Shown piece by piece: positions 10,773 through 22,422 of a stretch of 64,000 nt of DNA. Origin of the DNA: Nautilus pompilius (Eukaryota; Mollusca; Cephalopoda; Nautilida; Nautilidae); assembly GCA_018389105.1 (NCBI GenBank), contig JACATO010000632.1, positions 744,001 through 808,000 on the forward strand, read 5' to 3'. A program made the translations under genes and the position numbers. Under the pieces are notes generated by a model. It was given only the letters and a program-made list of their open reading frames with translations, did not search any database and had not been told where the DNA came from. Position 1 is the first letter of the stretch; every line of letters starts with the position of its first letter.

Positions 10773-10839
10773 CGGAAGGGGACGGTACAATTCCATTTGG
10801 TAAGGGTGACGATGCAGTGACTTGAGGACTAACAGAACC
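10773..10839 (-). CDS. ATXN7: Ataxin-7 small exon (67 nt)
   Basis: The acceptor is CTTTATTTCAG and the donor is TTCCG/GTAAGT. It encodes GSVSPQVTASSPLPNGIVPSPS plus one base: phase 0 in, phase 1 out. These phases exactly bridge the phase-0 exit at 13110 and the phase-1 entry at 9471, which is the main reason for accepting it. The content is Ser/Pro-rich linker with no known motif. It is too short to appear as an independent ORF. Confidence 0.88.
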
Positions 10840-13109
10840 CTGAAATAAAGAGGAGATTTAGGTAAGCTGAAGGGTGCAGTCAGGGTTTCAGTATGAATGA
10901 AATCAGAGATGGAAGGGAGATCCAACAGAATTAAAATAAGGGGAATTGCTAGTGTGGGGAAAGACATTGTCAAGAAAAAATCCTCCTTTATCCCACCGAA
11001 ATTTCTTTTAGTCTCACATGGTAACCAGTCATCACCAATCTGCTGTTGGTGAGGGCTTCTGCCTAGGCGTCCTCTTTGCTTTCGGGCTATGGAGAGCTAC
11101 TCCATCTGTTCAGGTCAGTTAGATGATTAACGGAACCAGCTGGTAACATAGGTCTGCTGAGGCAACGGAAAGTATGATCCAACCAATGGACAACTTGTGT
11201 TCCATCTTAAGAGAACTGTTTGTCCAACTCTAATTCAGAGTAACGCGGTCAGTTAAAGAACTCTTCAAGACGACAAAAGAGCATCAGGCTCTAAAGAAAG
11301 TAGTAAAAATAAGTATTTCAAGCATCGAAGAATTTAAGATGGCGCAGGTCAGTACCAAGATTAAGATCTGACAAGTATCATCTGCTATTCAAGTATGAAA
11401 TTCTCCAGTGTGACAATGTTGAAATGTATTAGAATGACAGGCAGAAAATGTTCCATCACAATCACCTGACATCATCAAAAAAAGCCATAGGGAACAAGAA
11501 CTCTTCAAGTCCTACTGTGCACCATATTAACAGAAGTGCAAGAGGTCAAATGTGTAACTAATACTAGCCAATGCTTTCTCTTCACACAGCCAGGTAGACC
11601 CGTAGTCCACATGTCAGAGATCTTTAAAGTCAATCAGTTTGCCAGGATCATCTCAAAACGTTCTGTGCTACATGTCCTTCTCATCACTCAGTAGACACAT
11701 CTGGGGAACATTGGATTGAAATTCAATGTACAGGTTATTTCAAAGTTTAAAATTGTGTGGCCTGAACCTGATCTTATATTCAAGTTTCATCATCCTTCGA
11801 GCCAGGCCTCGGAGAAACCCACTAGCTGCCTGGACAAGTCACAATATGCATAGTTTCAGAAGAACTTGGATAGGACTTGTTTGGCTGGAAACCCAAGATA
11901 ATTTTAACTTCCTTTTCTTTGCCATCAAAGTGAAAAGTAGGATGAAAACTATGGAGGATCAGCCCTCAGAAATGAATTTTTCCAGGTGTGTTGATGATTT
12001 CAAACATGGCTGAAGCAGAGTGTCACAGGAACAATTTAGAACTGAGCAAGCTTCTAAGCAACACTAGCTTAGAGGATAGCTAAATGTAGCTACATCTGTT
12101 TGGCAGCTGGAGAGCTTGGCCTAGAGACTGTGTCACCATTCTCATCCCAATGTGCAATCATCACCGATTGCAAAAACAGAATACACCGTGTTTAGAAGTT
12201 ATGCTCACAGTCTACACATGAGGTCATTCAGTATAATGCTGTAAAGTGTCAGAACAAAGTGTTTCAAATATAACTCTGGTGAAACAGATGATGCCACACC
12301 AGCCTCAACTACAACGATAAATAATCATCTGTCCCTTTGAGTTTGCTATATCTCAATCAGTCTGTAAGTTCATACTTATATTCATAACGCTTCATGTTTT
12401 GTCATTACATGAAATGAATGACTGATTTCATAGACTGACTGTAGCAAATATGTAGTATGTCCATCCATTGGTGCACAAACACACACTGAGTTAGCAACCC
12501 ACATAGCTAAAAATATAATTAACTAACTGATATAATAGTTGATAAGACCTTTAACCCATTCATCCCCGGTCCAAGAAGTCAAGATCTGCTGTCAGCGAGA
12601 GCTATAAACATTTATCATACCTGGAGAAGAGCAGGGCTGAATGGGTTAAAAGTAGTTGCTATAGATGTTAAGTTTTATTAACCTATCTTATCAAAAGTTT
12701 AGAAAAGCCTACTAGATAACTTGACAACCAACACTTTGGATTACAGTTACTGTCTTTCAAAAAAAACAGAAAAACATTAATCTACAAATCACAGTTTATC
12801 TATGCAACAGTCTGGAGCCAATTAAACACCACATCTAAATCTCTGTTTTTAGCACTTTCTTTTTTAAACATCAGTATAGTTCTGCTTGATATAAAATAAA
12901 GACAATTGAAGCAGCCATTAGGCATTGTATAATGTAAGCCACCCCCTTTTTAGTGTTAACTTACAAAAAAAATATCTAACACAAAATAATCTTGTTACAA
13001 AAGTCTCAAGAGTTTTATGCTTCGAGAAACGAGATAGATAACAATAATAAAAGCAGATAGATAACTTAGTTTTGAAGGTTTCCTACCTTCAAAAAAGGTT
13101 ACTACTCAC
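10840..13109 (-). other. Ataxin-7 intron
   Basis: No supported gene. A plus-strand open frame at 11726-12013 (95 codons) has no recognisable domain. The intron contains the 91-bp TTAA-flanked MITE described separately. Confidence 0.65.
12551..12649. mobile_element. TTAA-flanked 91-bp MITE (piggyBac-type ends)
   Basis: TTAA occurs at 12551-12554 and again at 12646-12649. Between them the 91 bp start CCCATTCATCCC and end GGGCTGAATGGG, an inverted pair with one mismatch in the first 11 bases. A TTAA target duplication with CCC-type termini is the pattern of piggyBac-derived MITEs; Kolobok elements also use TTAA. There is no coding capacity. Confidence 0.65.
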
Positions 13110-13980
13110 CGATCTGAACAACGGAGTGGGAGTTGTTGAGGGACTTGGTTGCTTGGGAGATTGAGCACTGTTTCCTATTGAGACAATGGCATTGCTGGTG
13201 GCTGTCCCCAGGGAGACAGATGCCAAAACAGGCTGCATGGAGCCATCGACAAGCATAGCATTCCGTTGTACAGCAGCTGCAAATAAACCACTGTTTGATA
13301 CCGAATGCGAAGAATCCAAGATGTTCTGAGCTTTGTTGCCGCAGTTTTTAATGCTACTGCTATGGCTTCGTTTCACGTTGCTGCACCGATCGTCCACTGC
13401 AGGCACCTGTGTCATGAGTGTGTCCGTGACACCGGCAATATTCATGTACTGTCCATTGACGAGGGTGCTAGTGACCACAATACCCATGTCCTTCAGGTTG
13501 ATGTTCTGCTTTGCTAACTGTGTGGCATCGCATGGCTGTTTCCCGGTCGGCAGAGTTGCATTGAAATGGCTGAGAGTTGAGCTGCTCAGGTTCACATTAG
13601 GGTACGTGAACGTCGTGAGTGGGTGGCTATAGATTGGCAGGGTGCTGTTGGAGAAACTGGAACACACAGGGCTAACAGCGACCGGTGACTGGCTGGCATT
13701 CATGCTGCCACTGCTCCTTTTCCGTTTCACAGCATTGTTTCCAGCCATGGATGTCAGCAGTCCCGGACTTTTTGCCCCACCACTGTCCTTTGGTTTTGAT
13801 GTCTTGCTGGCAGAGGATTTTGATTTTGATTTTAATGCACCTTTATTTGCAGAGTTCAGCACACTGTTCAAATTATGTGTGTTCCCTGATGTAGTGTCCA
13901 CCATGTTGAACTCATATGGATCCTTGGAATTTGTGACAATCTGTGCTTCTTTTGGAAGATTTGATTCCACACACAGTTTT
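13110..13980 (-). CDS. ATXN7: Ataxin-7 long Ser-rich exon
   Basis: The acceptor is TCTCTTTCAG and the donor is GATCG/GTGAGT. The exon has 871 nt and enters in phase 2 (AA+A = Lys). It begins KLCVESNLPKEAQIV directly after the second conserved block, as in the family. Residues about 55-75 are Lys/Ser-rich (KSKSKSSASKTSKPK), and a basic VKRKRSSGS cluster is a likely nuclear localisation signal. The rest is Ser/Thr/Asn/Pro-rich, ending TPTPLFRS. Apparent plus-strand ORFs across this exon are antisense shadows. Human ATXN7 has a comparable Ser-rich region with KKRK clusters. Confidence 0.92.
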
Positions 13981-15888
13981 CTGAAAGAGAGGGAGAAAAA
14001 CAAATGAAATAGCATGAAACCATCATCATCAATTCCAGACATTATACCAAAAAAAAATTTAAAAAAATAGCAGCATCTTTTTAAATCACACACCTACTTG
14101 TGCGCACATGTGTGTGAATATTCAAAGCTGACAAAATACTACCCTTTTATCTCTGAAGAACGAAATGGTTGTTGAAGCACAAAAGAAACTAAAATTTCAT
14201 ATCTTTTCATACATTAAAACTTTTAATGTCTGTTAATGGAAGGAGCATCCAAGGAATCAATAGAGAGAACATTTTTTTTTAAAGGGACTCCACCAGTTTA
14301 TGAGGAAGTAGAACGACAATGACTAAGATGGTACAGTAAACATTAAAAATCTGCCCTTTCTGATTGAGCAATTGAAAGCTTAATTTTCTAACATCATACA
14401 AGAAGAAGAAACTGCATACCAGGTTAGAGGCATGGTTAATCCCGCATGTTACTGCTAACACATGGTAATCTGTTCCATTCTGGTCTTAAGAAACAAACAA
14501 TTTCTAATATCAAGACATGCGCACAGTTTTGTTAGTTTAAAGAGGGGCAGGAATACCCCAGCAAGGAGAAACAGACATCAAATGATTGACAGTATTCACA
14601 GATTTCTGGCAGCTAATGTTGCTGGAATCTTAGTTATTTGTAAATGTGACTCCATGGGTCGCTGAAACAAATTGGCTCCAATCCACACACTAAAAACCCC
14701 ATCAGCTCTCTTCCTACTCATGTGAGATTCAAACTTGGTATATCTAGTATATTTAATTGTTGAGCATATTCCATATGCCTAAGACCTGGAAACATTCTTA
14801 AAATGATTTGTAATTAGGTCTTTGATAATACATAAAATATTTTTTTAAAATGTATTGCCATTTACCTACTCAAAGGCATTTACATTTGAATGTCTTTATT
14901 AGATCTCTTGATTGGTCATGAAGGCTGACTCATATTGCTAACAGTCCTGAATAAGTTCAACGATACATAGCTGAAAGCTGCTGCTGCACAGAAGTCATCC
15001 CTCCACACACTGTATGAAACCTTCCAAGTGATTGACCTGTTTTCTAGACAGCGCCTTGGCTGTCAGGCACAGAGCCCAGAGATGTCAGGTCATTACAGCC
15101 CTTTCTAGATCTGTTTCAGCAGCTATCAGGAAAAGAAATCAGAAGGCTGCACTTAATCTGACAACACCTGTTGTTTATAGACAACAGAAGATGCAAAAGG
15201 CCCTGGCTGGCTCCAATGCTGACAATGTACCCACAACTCCCTTCTTTTCTGTTGTCAGCCACATGATCACCAATCTTGCTGTAGGTGGCAAATATATTTG
15301 CGGATTTAATAATGAAAGTAGTCTCTGAATCAGCAAAGCACAGATTCAATCTTTCATAATGATGCCCCACAAAATTGCAAACTAAACTAATCTTAATTTA
15401 TCATTTCATGTAATTATTCTTATTAACTTAAAGCAATCACCCATATTGTTAACCCTAAGGAAGATAACTGTAAACTACAACAAATAACTAAAATAAAAGA
15501 TAAACTGGTTATTGCATGTTACTGTTTCTCAAATTAAATTTATAGAACCATTGTATTTTCTCTCATTTCCAAAAGATAACAAATCAAACACATTATGTAT
15601 ATTATTTGCTTAGACAAAACAATTTTAACTATTAATTGATATGTTTAATATTTTTAACGTTTTGGTTTTGATAATCCTGAATTTGAAATTATTTGTCTGA
15701 TTTATTTTTCCACACTGTTAACCCTTTACACAAATTCTAAAAACTTAAAGAAAATGGAAATCGGTCACCATGTTGTCTTCACAAACCTGCAGCTGGTAAA
15801 TTTGGCTGGCTCCCTCACACTGCAAGTCTCTCATTAAGACCAACTGAAGATCATCAGGTTTCAAATATTGCAGCGTTTTATCAACTAA
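13981..15888 (-). other. Ataxin-7 intron, left part
   Basis: No gene recognised. Open frames near 14279-14665 and 15032-15370 lack domains. The Chapaev-like element begins at 15892. Confidence 0.6.
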
Positions 15889-17517
15889 TAACACTGGTCA
15901 ACAAGTATTTTTCATCAAGCATATGGCAAAGTGTACTTAGTGTAGTTTTTAATGCTGATTTCAAATATACAATTAGTTTTTTGACATCACGTACAGTTTT
16001 CAAGATGAGAAAGTTTTTTGGTTTTAGCTCATGCACTATACAGAAATTCCAATTAATGACGTGTATGCATGTATTTCATTTACATCATGGAAACATACCT
16101 TTAAAATAAACTACATTATTCATTGCTGCATAGTTCTGATGAAATATTTCATCTCAAATTCAATATAAGTATAACTGTTTGTATCTATTTCCTTACTTGT
16201 TTTACAGTGTTAACAATGTCAAGACAGTGTAGAAATCCTCCTGATGTGTTTTGTTACATCTGTGGACAATTTATTGTGAAAGCTCAAAAACGTACAATAA
16301 CACCAGAGATCAAGGTGGTTTATAAGCTATAGATGTTTTTTTTAAAAAGCTGTACTTCTCCATAATGGTAATTTGAAGCCCTCCATTCCTATTGCACACT
16401 CCGTTCATCTTCATGAATCATATGAGAATATGGAACTTTTACTTCATGCCATTGCCTATGAAAGATACTCATGGAAAATATGTGGAGATTTAAAAGTCAT
16501 TGGAATGTTAATGGGAATGTAGTCAGGTTTCACAAAATACTGTTGTTTCTTGTGTCTATGGGATAGTCGGGCAACTGACAGACATTCGGAATCAAACTGG
16601 CAGACAAGAACATCATACCAGCCAGGACTGTCTAGCGTCAAGAATACACCTCTTGTAGATCCATGTAATGTCCTATTGCCTCCTTTGCACATAAAGCTTG
16701 GACTGATGAAACAGTTTGTAAAGACACTAGGGAAGAGAAATGCCAGAGGGTTTGAGTATATTGTAGAAAAGTTTCCCAAAATCACACAGGCGAAGTTGAA
16801 AGAGGGTATCTTTGTCAGACCCCAAATTAGAGAAGTACTCAAAGATGTCAACTTCAAGACAACACTGGATGAACTGGAACTGCCTGCCTGGAATGCTTTC
16901 AATTGGATCTGTGAGAATTTCTTGGGCAACAAGAAGGCAATGGACTACAAGGATGGCATCAAGAATCTTCTGAAATGTTACTCAGCAATGGGTTGTCGCA
17001 TGTCACTGAAAGTTCACTTCTTGGACTCCCATCTGGATTTCTTTGCAGATAACCTTGGAGCAGTGTCTGATGAACATGGTGAAAGATTTCACCAGGACAT
17101 TAGTGCTATGGAGAAATGGTACCAAGGCTTCTGGAATGACAGTATGCTGGCTGACTACTGCTGGACACTTTACCGTGATCGACCAGATCAGGAACACCGC
17201 AGGAAATCCGAATCACAATGTTTCTAACTCTGTTGTTTTGTCTGACTCATTTCTTGTGTATTCACTCTTTGTAGAATGATAGTGATGATTTTTAACTCAA
17301 TAAACTCATTTACTTTCTAAAAATAATATGTCCTTATTTATTACGTTAATGATTTCATGTATACAAATATGCAAATATTTGCATGTATCTACTGAAAATC
17401 TGATACGTGTGCATACAAATGGAGTGAAATTTTGAAATCAGCATGAAAAATTAGTCTAAAAAAGTTGGTTTGCATTCATAATGAGTATAATACATTTAAT
17501 TTTGTTGACCAGTGTAA
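15889..17517 (+). mobile_element. Chapaev-like (CMC) DNA transposon, inactive
   Basis: The element is 1623 bp (15892-17514) with 13-bp perfect terminal inverted repeats CACTGGTCAACAA, flanked on both sides by TAA (15889-15891 and 17515-17517), a 3-bp target duplication. CAC-starting termini are typical of CACTA/Mirage/Chapaev elements, and a 3-bp TWA duplication fits the Chapaev3 group. The interior encodes a widespread invertebrate transposon protein, here broken. It is inserted in an ataxin-7 intron, in the opposite orientation to the gene. Confidence 0.75.
16216..17227 (+). pseudogene. Broken transposase of the Chapaev-like element
   Basis: The N-terminal piece starts MSRQCRNPPDVFCYICGQF, a CxxC zinc-finger start, and stops at 16330. 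The middle of the family protein is missing. The frame resumes about 16350 (AVLLHNGN, then HSVHLHESYENMELLL) and has an in-frame TAG at about 16518 where the family has Gln. It then runs open to TAA at 17227 through CLWDSRATD, LLPPLHIKLGLMK, ICENFLGNKK, MSLKVHFLDSHLD, GERFHQD and GFWNDSML. I recognise this from a multicopy family of 'uncharacterized' proteins in invertebrates and fish. The deletion, premature stop and frame change mean it is not functional. The final 225 codons are well preserved, suggesting fairly recent decay. Confidence 0.8.
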
Positions 17518-17541
17518 TTAAGAACCAAATGTTTTACTTAC

Positions 17542-17663
17542 TTGTGTGGTGGCGGATGTGTGTGTTTTTCTAAAACATTTAAAAGTGCTGCATGTAGATA
17601 ATCTGTTTTCCGGTTAAACACACAGAATCCACTTTTTAAATATCTGGCACCAAATGTACAAAC
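17542..17663 (-). CDS. ATXN7: Ataxin-7 exon, second conserved block (CTFGAR)
   Basis: The acceptor is CATTTTCAG and the donor is CACAA/GTAAGT. It encodes VCTFGARYLKSGF, then CVFNRKTDYLHAALLNVLEKH and PPPHK: phase 0 in, phase 2 out. It aligns with the human block CTFGSRQIGRGYYVFDSRWNR..ALNLMVEKHLN. This block is conserved throughout ATXN7/ATXN7L1/ATXN7L2 and has no defined catalytic role. The preceding exon supplies HHPRPAA, so the block is split by this intron. Confidence 0.93.
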
Positions 17664-19030
17664 CTGAAAATGGAATTAAAATACATTTTATAGAGAGACA
17701 CAGAAGTCATTTCCATACAAGCAGATCCCTTATAAAAAAATCTATTAAAACTCTCTCAACTACTTTTATGTCTACAGAATGTTTGAGACTCGAGTATTTT
17801 CAACATTTATAGAACCTTCAAATATAATGTGTGTTTTTAAAAGGGATATTTATTCAATTTTTTAAAAAAGAAATTATACAACCTAATCTTCAAATAAACT
17901 TTTGTCAGGTATTACATCACTGGCACCGAACCAGTGGAATCCATTAGTTTGTTACAGAATTTTCTCGTTTTGCCTGGTAAATACAAATCACGTAGGAGAG
18001 CAACATCTTTACAACTTTCTAAAATTAAACCCAGGATTCACTTGCACCAATTACTGATCTTGTGTCATCATTTGTCAGATGCTGTTCTGACCGTACAGTT
18101 TCAAAGCTGAACAGCTCTTACAAGGTGGCACCATCCACAGTAGTAATAACAAGTCAATGAGGGTTCTACAATAAACATCCCTAATGTAGTCATTTGTTGT
18201 GGAGATGCAGCTGTAGAGAAATAAACTGTCCCTGTCAGTGATTGAAAAATGCTTAAAAACCACCATGTTTTTAAAAGAACCACTAAGCACATCTTCAATG
18301 TCAAAGGACTTCTGTCTTTTTGTGGTCCAGTCTACTGCCAATATTTCACAGTTAGAGGCACGTGAACTTATGTTTTTGTCATCCAGCACCACCAGGATAC
18401 TTCATGCACATCCAGATCAATGCATTAGATGCACTGTACGTGATGTGCACAGCGACCATCACCAACCATTCCCTCCTTGTCGGATTTAAGACTGACAACA
18501 GATGTCAGCCCAGACAGAGAAAATTCCATCATGTGCTGCAGACAAACAAAGGATTGCATCAGCTTTACCAGAAGTTGTTAGAAGTCAAGAAAACTGACAA
18601 CATGACGACAACAGTGTACAAACCGCAACAGCATTCATTGTCCGTTTGAGGAATAGCTGCTACGGTTTCATCTTCAACAGAAGCAGCACACACAATGCCC
18701 CTAGGCTTTCTGGCAGCACAGAGTGAGGGAGTGATGGCTTCATGAACAATATCATTGTAGTGGAAGACTTCATGGAGAAATGTGGACTCAAAGCACAAAG
18801 CAAAATCTATTTTAGAGTTTAAGAAAGAATCTAAAAACTAATATTAGTGGAATTTCTAAATTTTGTTCACAACTTTGAGGCCGGAATTTATAATTATTTC
18901 TGTGAAATAAATCTGTTTGATTCTACAGCACCTGTGTTCCTCCTTGGACATGGATTGGGGGGGGGGGGGGGAAATCATGGTTTTTGTAATACAGACTTCA
19001 AGAAATTTTTTTCCTGGTTGTCTCAATTCC
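17664..19030 (-). other. Ataxin-7 intron, transposon-like debris
   Basis: A minus-strand frame at 18075-18392 and one at 18565-18798 (VFHYNDIVHEAITPSLCAARK) are more protein-like than chance and may be old transposase debris, but I cannot assign a family. A 15-base G run lies at 18957-18971. Confidence 0.4.
18957..18971. repeat. Poly-G run (15 G)
   Basis: Uninterrupted G homopolymer, possibly an assembly-sensitive site. Confidence 0.9.
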
Positions 19031-19976
19031 ATTTTCACCCCAGATGAAACACTTCGATTTTACACATTAGTCATCAATGAACTATTATTGATGACATGAA
19101 CAAAATTTATACCACTATACAGAAGAAAGTGTAAAGTTGTTTCATGTTTCATTTGTGCATTTAGATAGAAGACGTGGCAGACTGCAGGCTGTGTGTGCAG
19201 CAGAAAATCAAACCAAACTTGTCAAGTTTTTCAATGAGACAAAGTCAGTCGTGATATTATAGAGGAAGTTCAGGAAGGAATTCATTACCTAATGGGTTCC
19301 AAACTAAGTCCAATGTGTGTGTGGACTAACCAAACATAGTCACCAGCCAACTTTTGGAGTTGATGGAAGCCAATTCTTCTGTTCTTGATATGTTATGGTA
19401 CTCTGATGAGTCATATTTCCATTTGACTGTAATAACAACAAAATGTAAGATTTTGTGCACCTGAAAATCTTCATGAATTCTGCAAAATGCCACTTCATCC
19501 CCAGATCTTGGTCTGGTGCCCAGTCTCCAAACATAAGGTAATAGGACAGATCCCTTTCTATGGTTACCTCAATAGAATTGGCTACTTGAAAACACTACAG
19601 ACATTTGTCTTTGTGGAACTGTGACACCATCTTCTAACGAGATGCCAATGGTTTCAACAAGATGGGGCATGCCAACACACCACAGATGAAGGCCTCCCCT
19701 GGCCAATGACAAGTCCAGACCTTAATCCATGTGATGAATTCTTATGGGAGTAACTTAAGAAGCAAGTTTATGAGCTGGACTTCAAGACCGTCAACAACCT
19801 GAAAACTGATCTGAGATTCCACATGCCATGCTAACCACAACAGTTTTTGAAAAGTTATGGATACGTTTAATCAGAATGGTAGACATAATAACATTCTAAC
19901 ATGAAACAATAACTGTGGTACCAGTTTTATGCTTGTGTCATGTGTAAAATCAAGGCGTTTCATCTGGAACACCATG
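19031..19976 (+). mobile_element. Tc1/mariner-type relic with terminal inverted repeats
   Basis: The left end (CCAGATGAAACACTTCGATTTTACACA, split around 19040-19066) is matched in inverted form at 19941-19967. The right end reads GTTTCATCTGGAACACC before TA at 19977-19978. The interior has decayed transposase on the plus strand: WYSDESYFHLT near 19400, WFQQDGACQHTT near 19650, SPDLNPCDEFLW near 19712 and LKKQVYELDFKTVNNLKTD near 19760. Stops and frameshifts interrupt it. These motifs are the D, D and E/D regions of the invertebrate Tc1/mariner group whose C terminus reads FLWGYLKSKVY. The span of about 946 bp implies internal deletion. Confidence 0.7.
19380..19835 (+). pseudogene. Decayed Tc1/mariner-type transposase
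   Basis: Coding remnant of the element at 19031-19976. The first catalytic Asp is in SDESYFHL, the second in QQDGACQHT and the third acidic residue follows SPDLNPCD. At least three frameshifts and two in-frame stops (for example a TAA directly after FLWE) make it non-functional. The N-terminal helix-turn-helix part is missing or unrecognisable. Confidence 0.65.
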
Positions 19977-20350
19977 TATGTAAATGAAAATAAGAAACAA
20001 AATAAATGCTTCAACCTTTCATTAGTTGTGGTACAATATTAGTTTCAACAAAATCTCAATTCTTTAGGCTGAAGTGCTTTGTTCACACATACCCAGCTAG
20101 AGTGACGCCCACATGTTCTAATAACGTCAACTTGTGGAAATTCTCCGTGAAATTAATGATGTAGTTGAGTCATCAACAGAAAGGTTTTCTTTTTTTGTAA
20201 GTAATTGAGCAAATCAAGTGTTTATTAATAGATTTGAGCATTCATGTAACTTTTGGTGAAAAAAATGGGTTGGGCTTGTTCCACAGAAAAATGGCAAGAG
20301 CGGAGTTTGTGGAAGGTTAAAGCAAATAGAAAGTGAAGTGAAATACTCAC
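19977..20350 (-). other. Ataxin-7 intron, remainder
   Basis: No feature recognised apart from A/T runs. Confidence 0.6.
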
Positions 20351-20522
20351 TGCTGCAGGCCGAGGATGATGTGTTAAATATGCATACTGCGATTTGCTAT
20401 GTGACTCGTCCCCATCTTCGCCATCACTCGATAACCGAGTGTAGCACTCCTGGGTAATTCCTGGACTTTCTTCTTTAATTTGAGGAGCAGCAGCTACAGG
20501 CTTGAGAGTTGGATGCCCTTGC
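20351..20522 (-). CDS. ATXN7: Ataxin-7 exon, acidic linker to HHPRPAA
   Basis: The acceptor is CATTTGCTCTAG and the donor is GCAGCA/GTGAGT. It has 172 nt, phase 2 in (AG+G = Arg) and phase 0 out. It encodes QGHPTLKPVAAAPQIKEES, then YTRLSSDGEDGDES, SQYAYLTHHPRPAA. The RLSSxxGxxDxxS stretch and HHPxPA correspond directly to human SRLSSEEGEGDD and GHHPQPAS, the start of the second conserved block. A possible SUMO-type IKEE site is present. The phase match with the weak upstream donor at 22043 supports both calls. Confidence 0.93.
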
Positions 20523-22042
20523 CTAGAGCAAATGTTAAAAAAAAACAAACTTGGGGATTATTTAAATACAAGGTGAAGATTCCTTATAAATTCCAACACT
20601 GGGCTACACTTGACAGCAAAACTAAGCATCTACCAGAAGAAACTGCTTTTGTTTTGCTAAACATACATAACACATGTTTATCAGTTTAACTGAGCATGAC
20701 AATAAACACATTATCTGATAAATTCATCAACTGTACAAGTATAATTTTGTAGGAAGTTTTTTTCAATTAAAAAAAAAAAAAGCAACAGCACACTTTCACA
20801 ACACAATAAATGTGACATTTTTTTTTATTGTGATTGTTCTTTGAATGACACGTTCCCCTTATACAACATCAAAGCATGGCAAGAAATATTTCAAATTCCA
20901 ACTTTCTGAACAGAACAGTGATTCAAAATGGCGTTTTAACTAACTAAAATGCTGAAATGACGACTTTATGGTATCATTCAGACCCAAATGTTTTCTTCTT
21001 TTACATGTGAGAATGTATAGAGAGAGATGCTTTATTTCTCAGTATGACTGAAAGTTTGTGTAAAATGCATCACTGCAAATTTTTTTAGGATTTTAAATAT
21101 CTAACATTGTAAATGCTGAAATTCATGTAAGTAGACAATGAGAATGATAGAAATAATTTTCAGATGAAACTAAGTTGCTACAAACAAGGAACCTAAGCCA
21201 TGACACATTCCTTAACAATCTGTAATTGTGACCTCTAGAAAAGACTAAAATATATTTATTAATTAATTAATTGTGAAAATCCCTATCAGGTCTCCTCTCA
21301 AATGCCTAAAACCCAAAATAGGTAAATGTCATCTTTTCAGTATATTTTAACTTGTTAGAACCCGAAAATATTTGGCCAAATTTATGCTAAAATCTTTCAA
21401 ATAATTCTACCTCTGTTCTTAACTCAGGACTCAAAGTCTGCACCAAGCAACTTTATAATGGGACTAAAATTTCTGTTTTTTATATCTGATGTTTCTTTCT
21501 AATTACCTCTAACATCCCTTCCTAGGCTGAATAATATAATAATAAATTAAATTTTTTGTAATAAGTAAATAGGATGTCAAAATTATGTTAGACAAAGGAT
21601 CCTCATAATAACTCAGCCATTTTATAGAAAAATCATCATCAATTAAGGATCTGCCTAAAGTATTCTAAATAGGGGTAGAAATAAACTTCATTTATGACAG
21701 CAATTTTGCATCACTTTAAAAGTTCTAGCAGCAACAAAATTAAAAGAATGTCACAAATTTCTACTGTGTAAGTCTCCCTAACTTCATGTACAGTTTACAT
21801 CCTGTCCTCTTTATTTAAAGGTGTCAATTTTTTTTTTTGGAATGACTCGTTAACCTAAAGTCTACAGCCATCATTCAATCAAGCCACAGTCAAATCTCTT
21901 GACAGTTGAGATTCCTAATCTGTTTAATCATATGGAGATTTTAAAGATCGGATCCCACCAAAAGTTAGGAATTAAACGAAGAGTGGACGAGGGATCGCGT
22001 GCTGCACACAGACAGACAGGCAATAAAAAAGGCACCACAAAC
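20523..22042 (-). other. Ataxin-7 intron
   Basis: AT-rich, no gene or repeat boundary recognised. Confidence 0.65.
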
Positions 22043-22422
22043 CTTTCTATAAAAGAGTTTGTTGGTGGTTTTGGGTATTTAATCTTGTGTGGCGACGCTG
22101 GAGAAAACATGGGTCGGGTGTGATGAGCAGAACTGCTGTCTTTGTTAGCTGCAGCACTGCTGCTCTCGACAAGGCTCGATAATGAGTGTTTGACCGCTGA
22201 TGATGAGTGTGATGTGACGACCCCTGCACAGCTGGTACTGTTGCTGCCGTGGTGGTGTAGGCACCCTGCCGCCGCCGCTGCTGCTCTCTGGGCTGCAACT
22301 GCCTCTGCATGTGCTGCTTTCTCCCGCTGCATTGCCTCCTTCACCGCTCGATGTTCTTTGAGCAACTCGTCGAATGGTTTCCTTCGACCAACAACTGCCC
22401 GTCGTAAGGAAAGGGCATGGGT
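22043..22422 (-). CDS. ATXN7: Ataxin-7 exon, C-terminal half of the SCA7 domain
   Basis: The acceptor is CATTGTCGTTTCAG, entering in phase 0. It opens THALSLRRAVVGRRKPFDEL and LKEHRA, the second half of the SCA7 domain, including the His of the zinc site (C-x2-H) that is split by the intron. Downstream come AMQREKAAHAEAVAAQR, a six-Ala run, a His/Ser-rich part and KIKYPKPPTNSFIER. The donor AAAG/GTTTGT is weak, but the phase-2 exit matches the next exon. Reading past it leads into unrelated sequence, which is why I end the exon here. The coding GC is much higher than the flanks. Confidence 0.92.

Noticed and set aside
13305-14007. Plus-strand ORFs of up to 121 codons
   Set aside because: They are antisense shadows of the 871-nt ataxin-7 exon, which has correct splice sites and phase on the minus strand.
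16456-16932. Minus-strand 158-codon ORF
   Set aside because: Antisense to the well-recognised Chapaev-like coding region.
17921-17939. CACTGG...CCAGTG mini-palindrome
   Set aside because: Only 6-bp arms around 7 bp; too small to call a transposon despite resembling the nearby element's ends.
18075-18800. Minus-strand frames that look like transposase debris
   Set aside because: No motif I can name; no terminal repeats found.
21928-22042. Continuation of the SCA7 ORF past 22043
   Set aside because: It reads into non-conserved sequence; the GT at 22042 gives exactly the phase the next exon needs.
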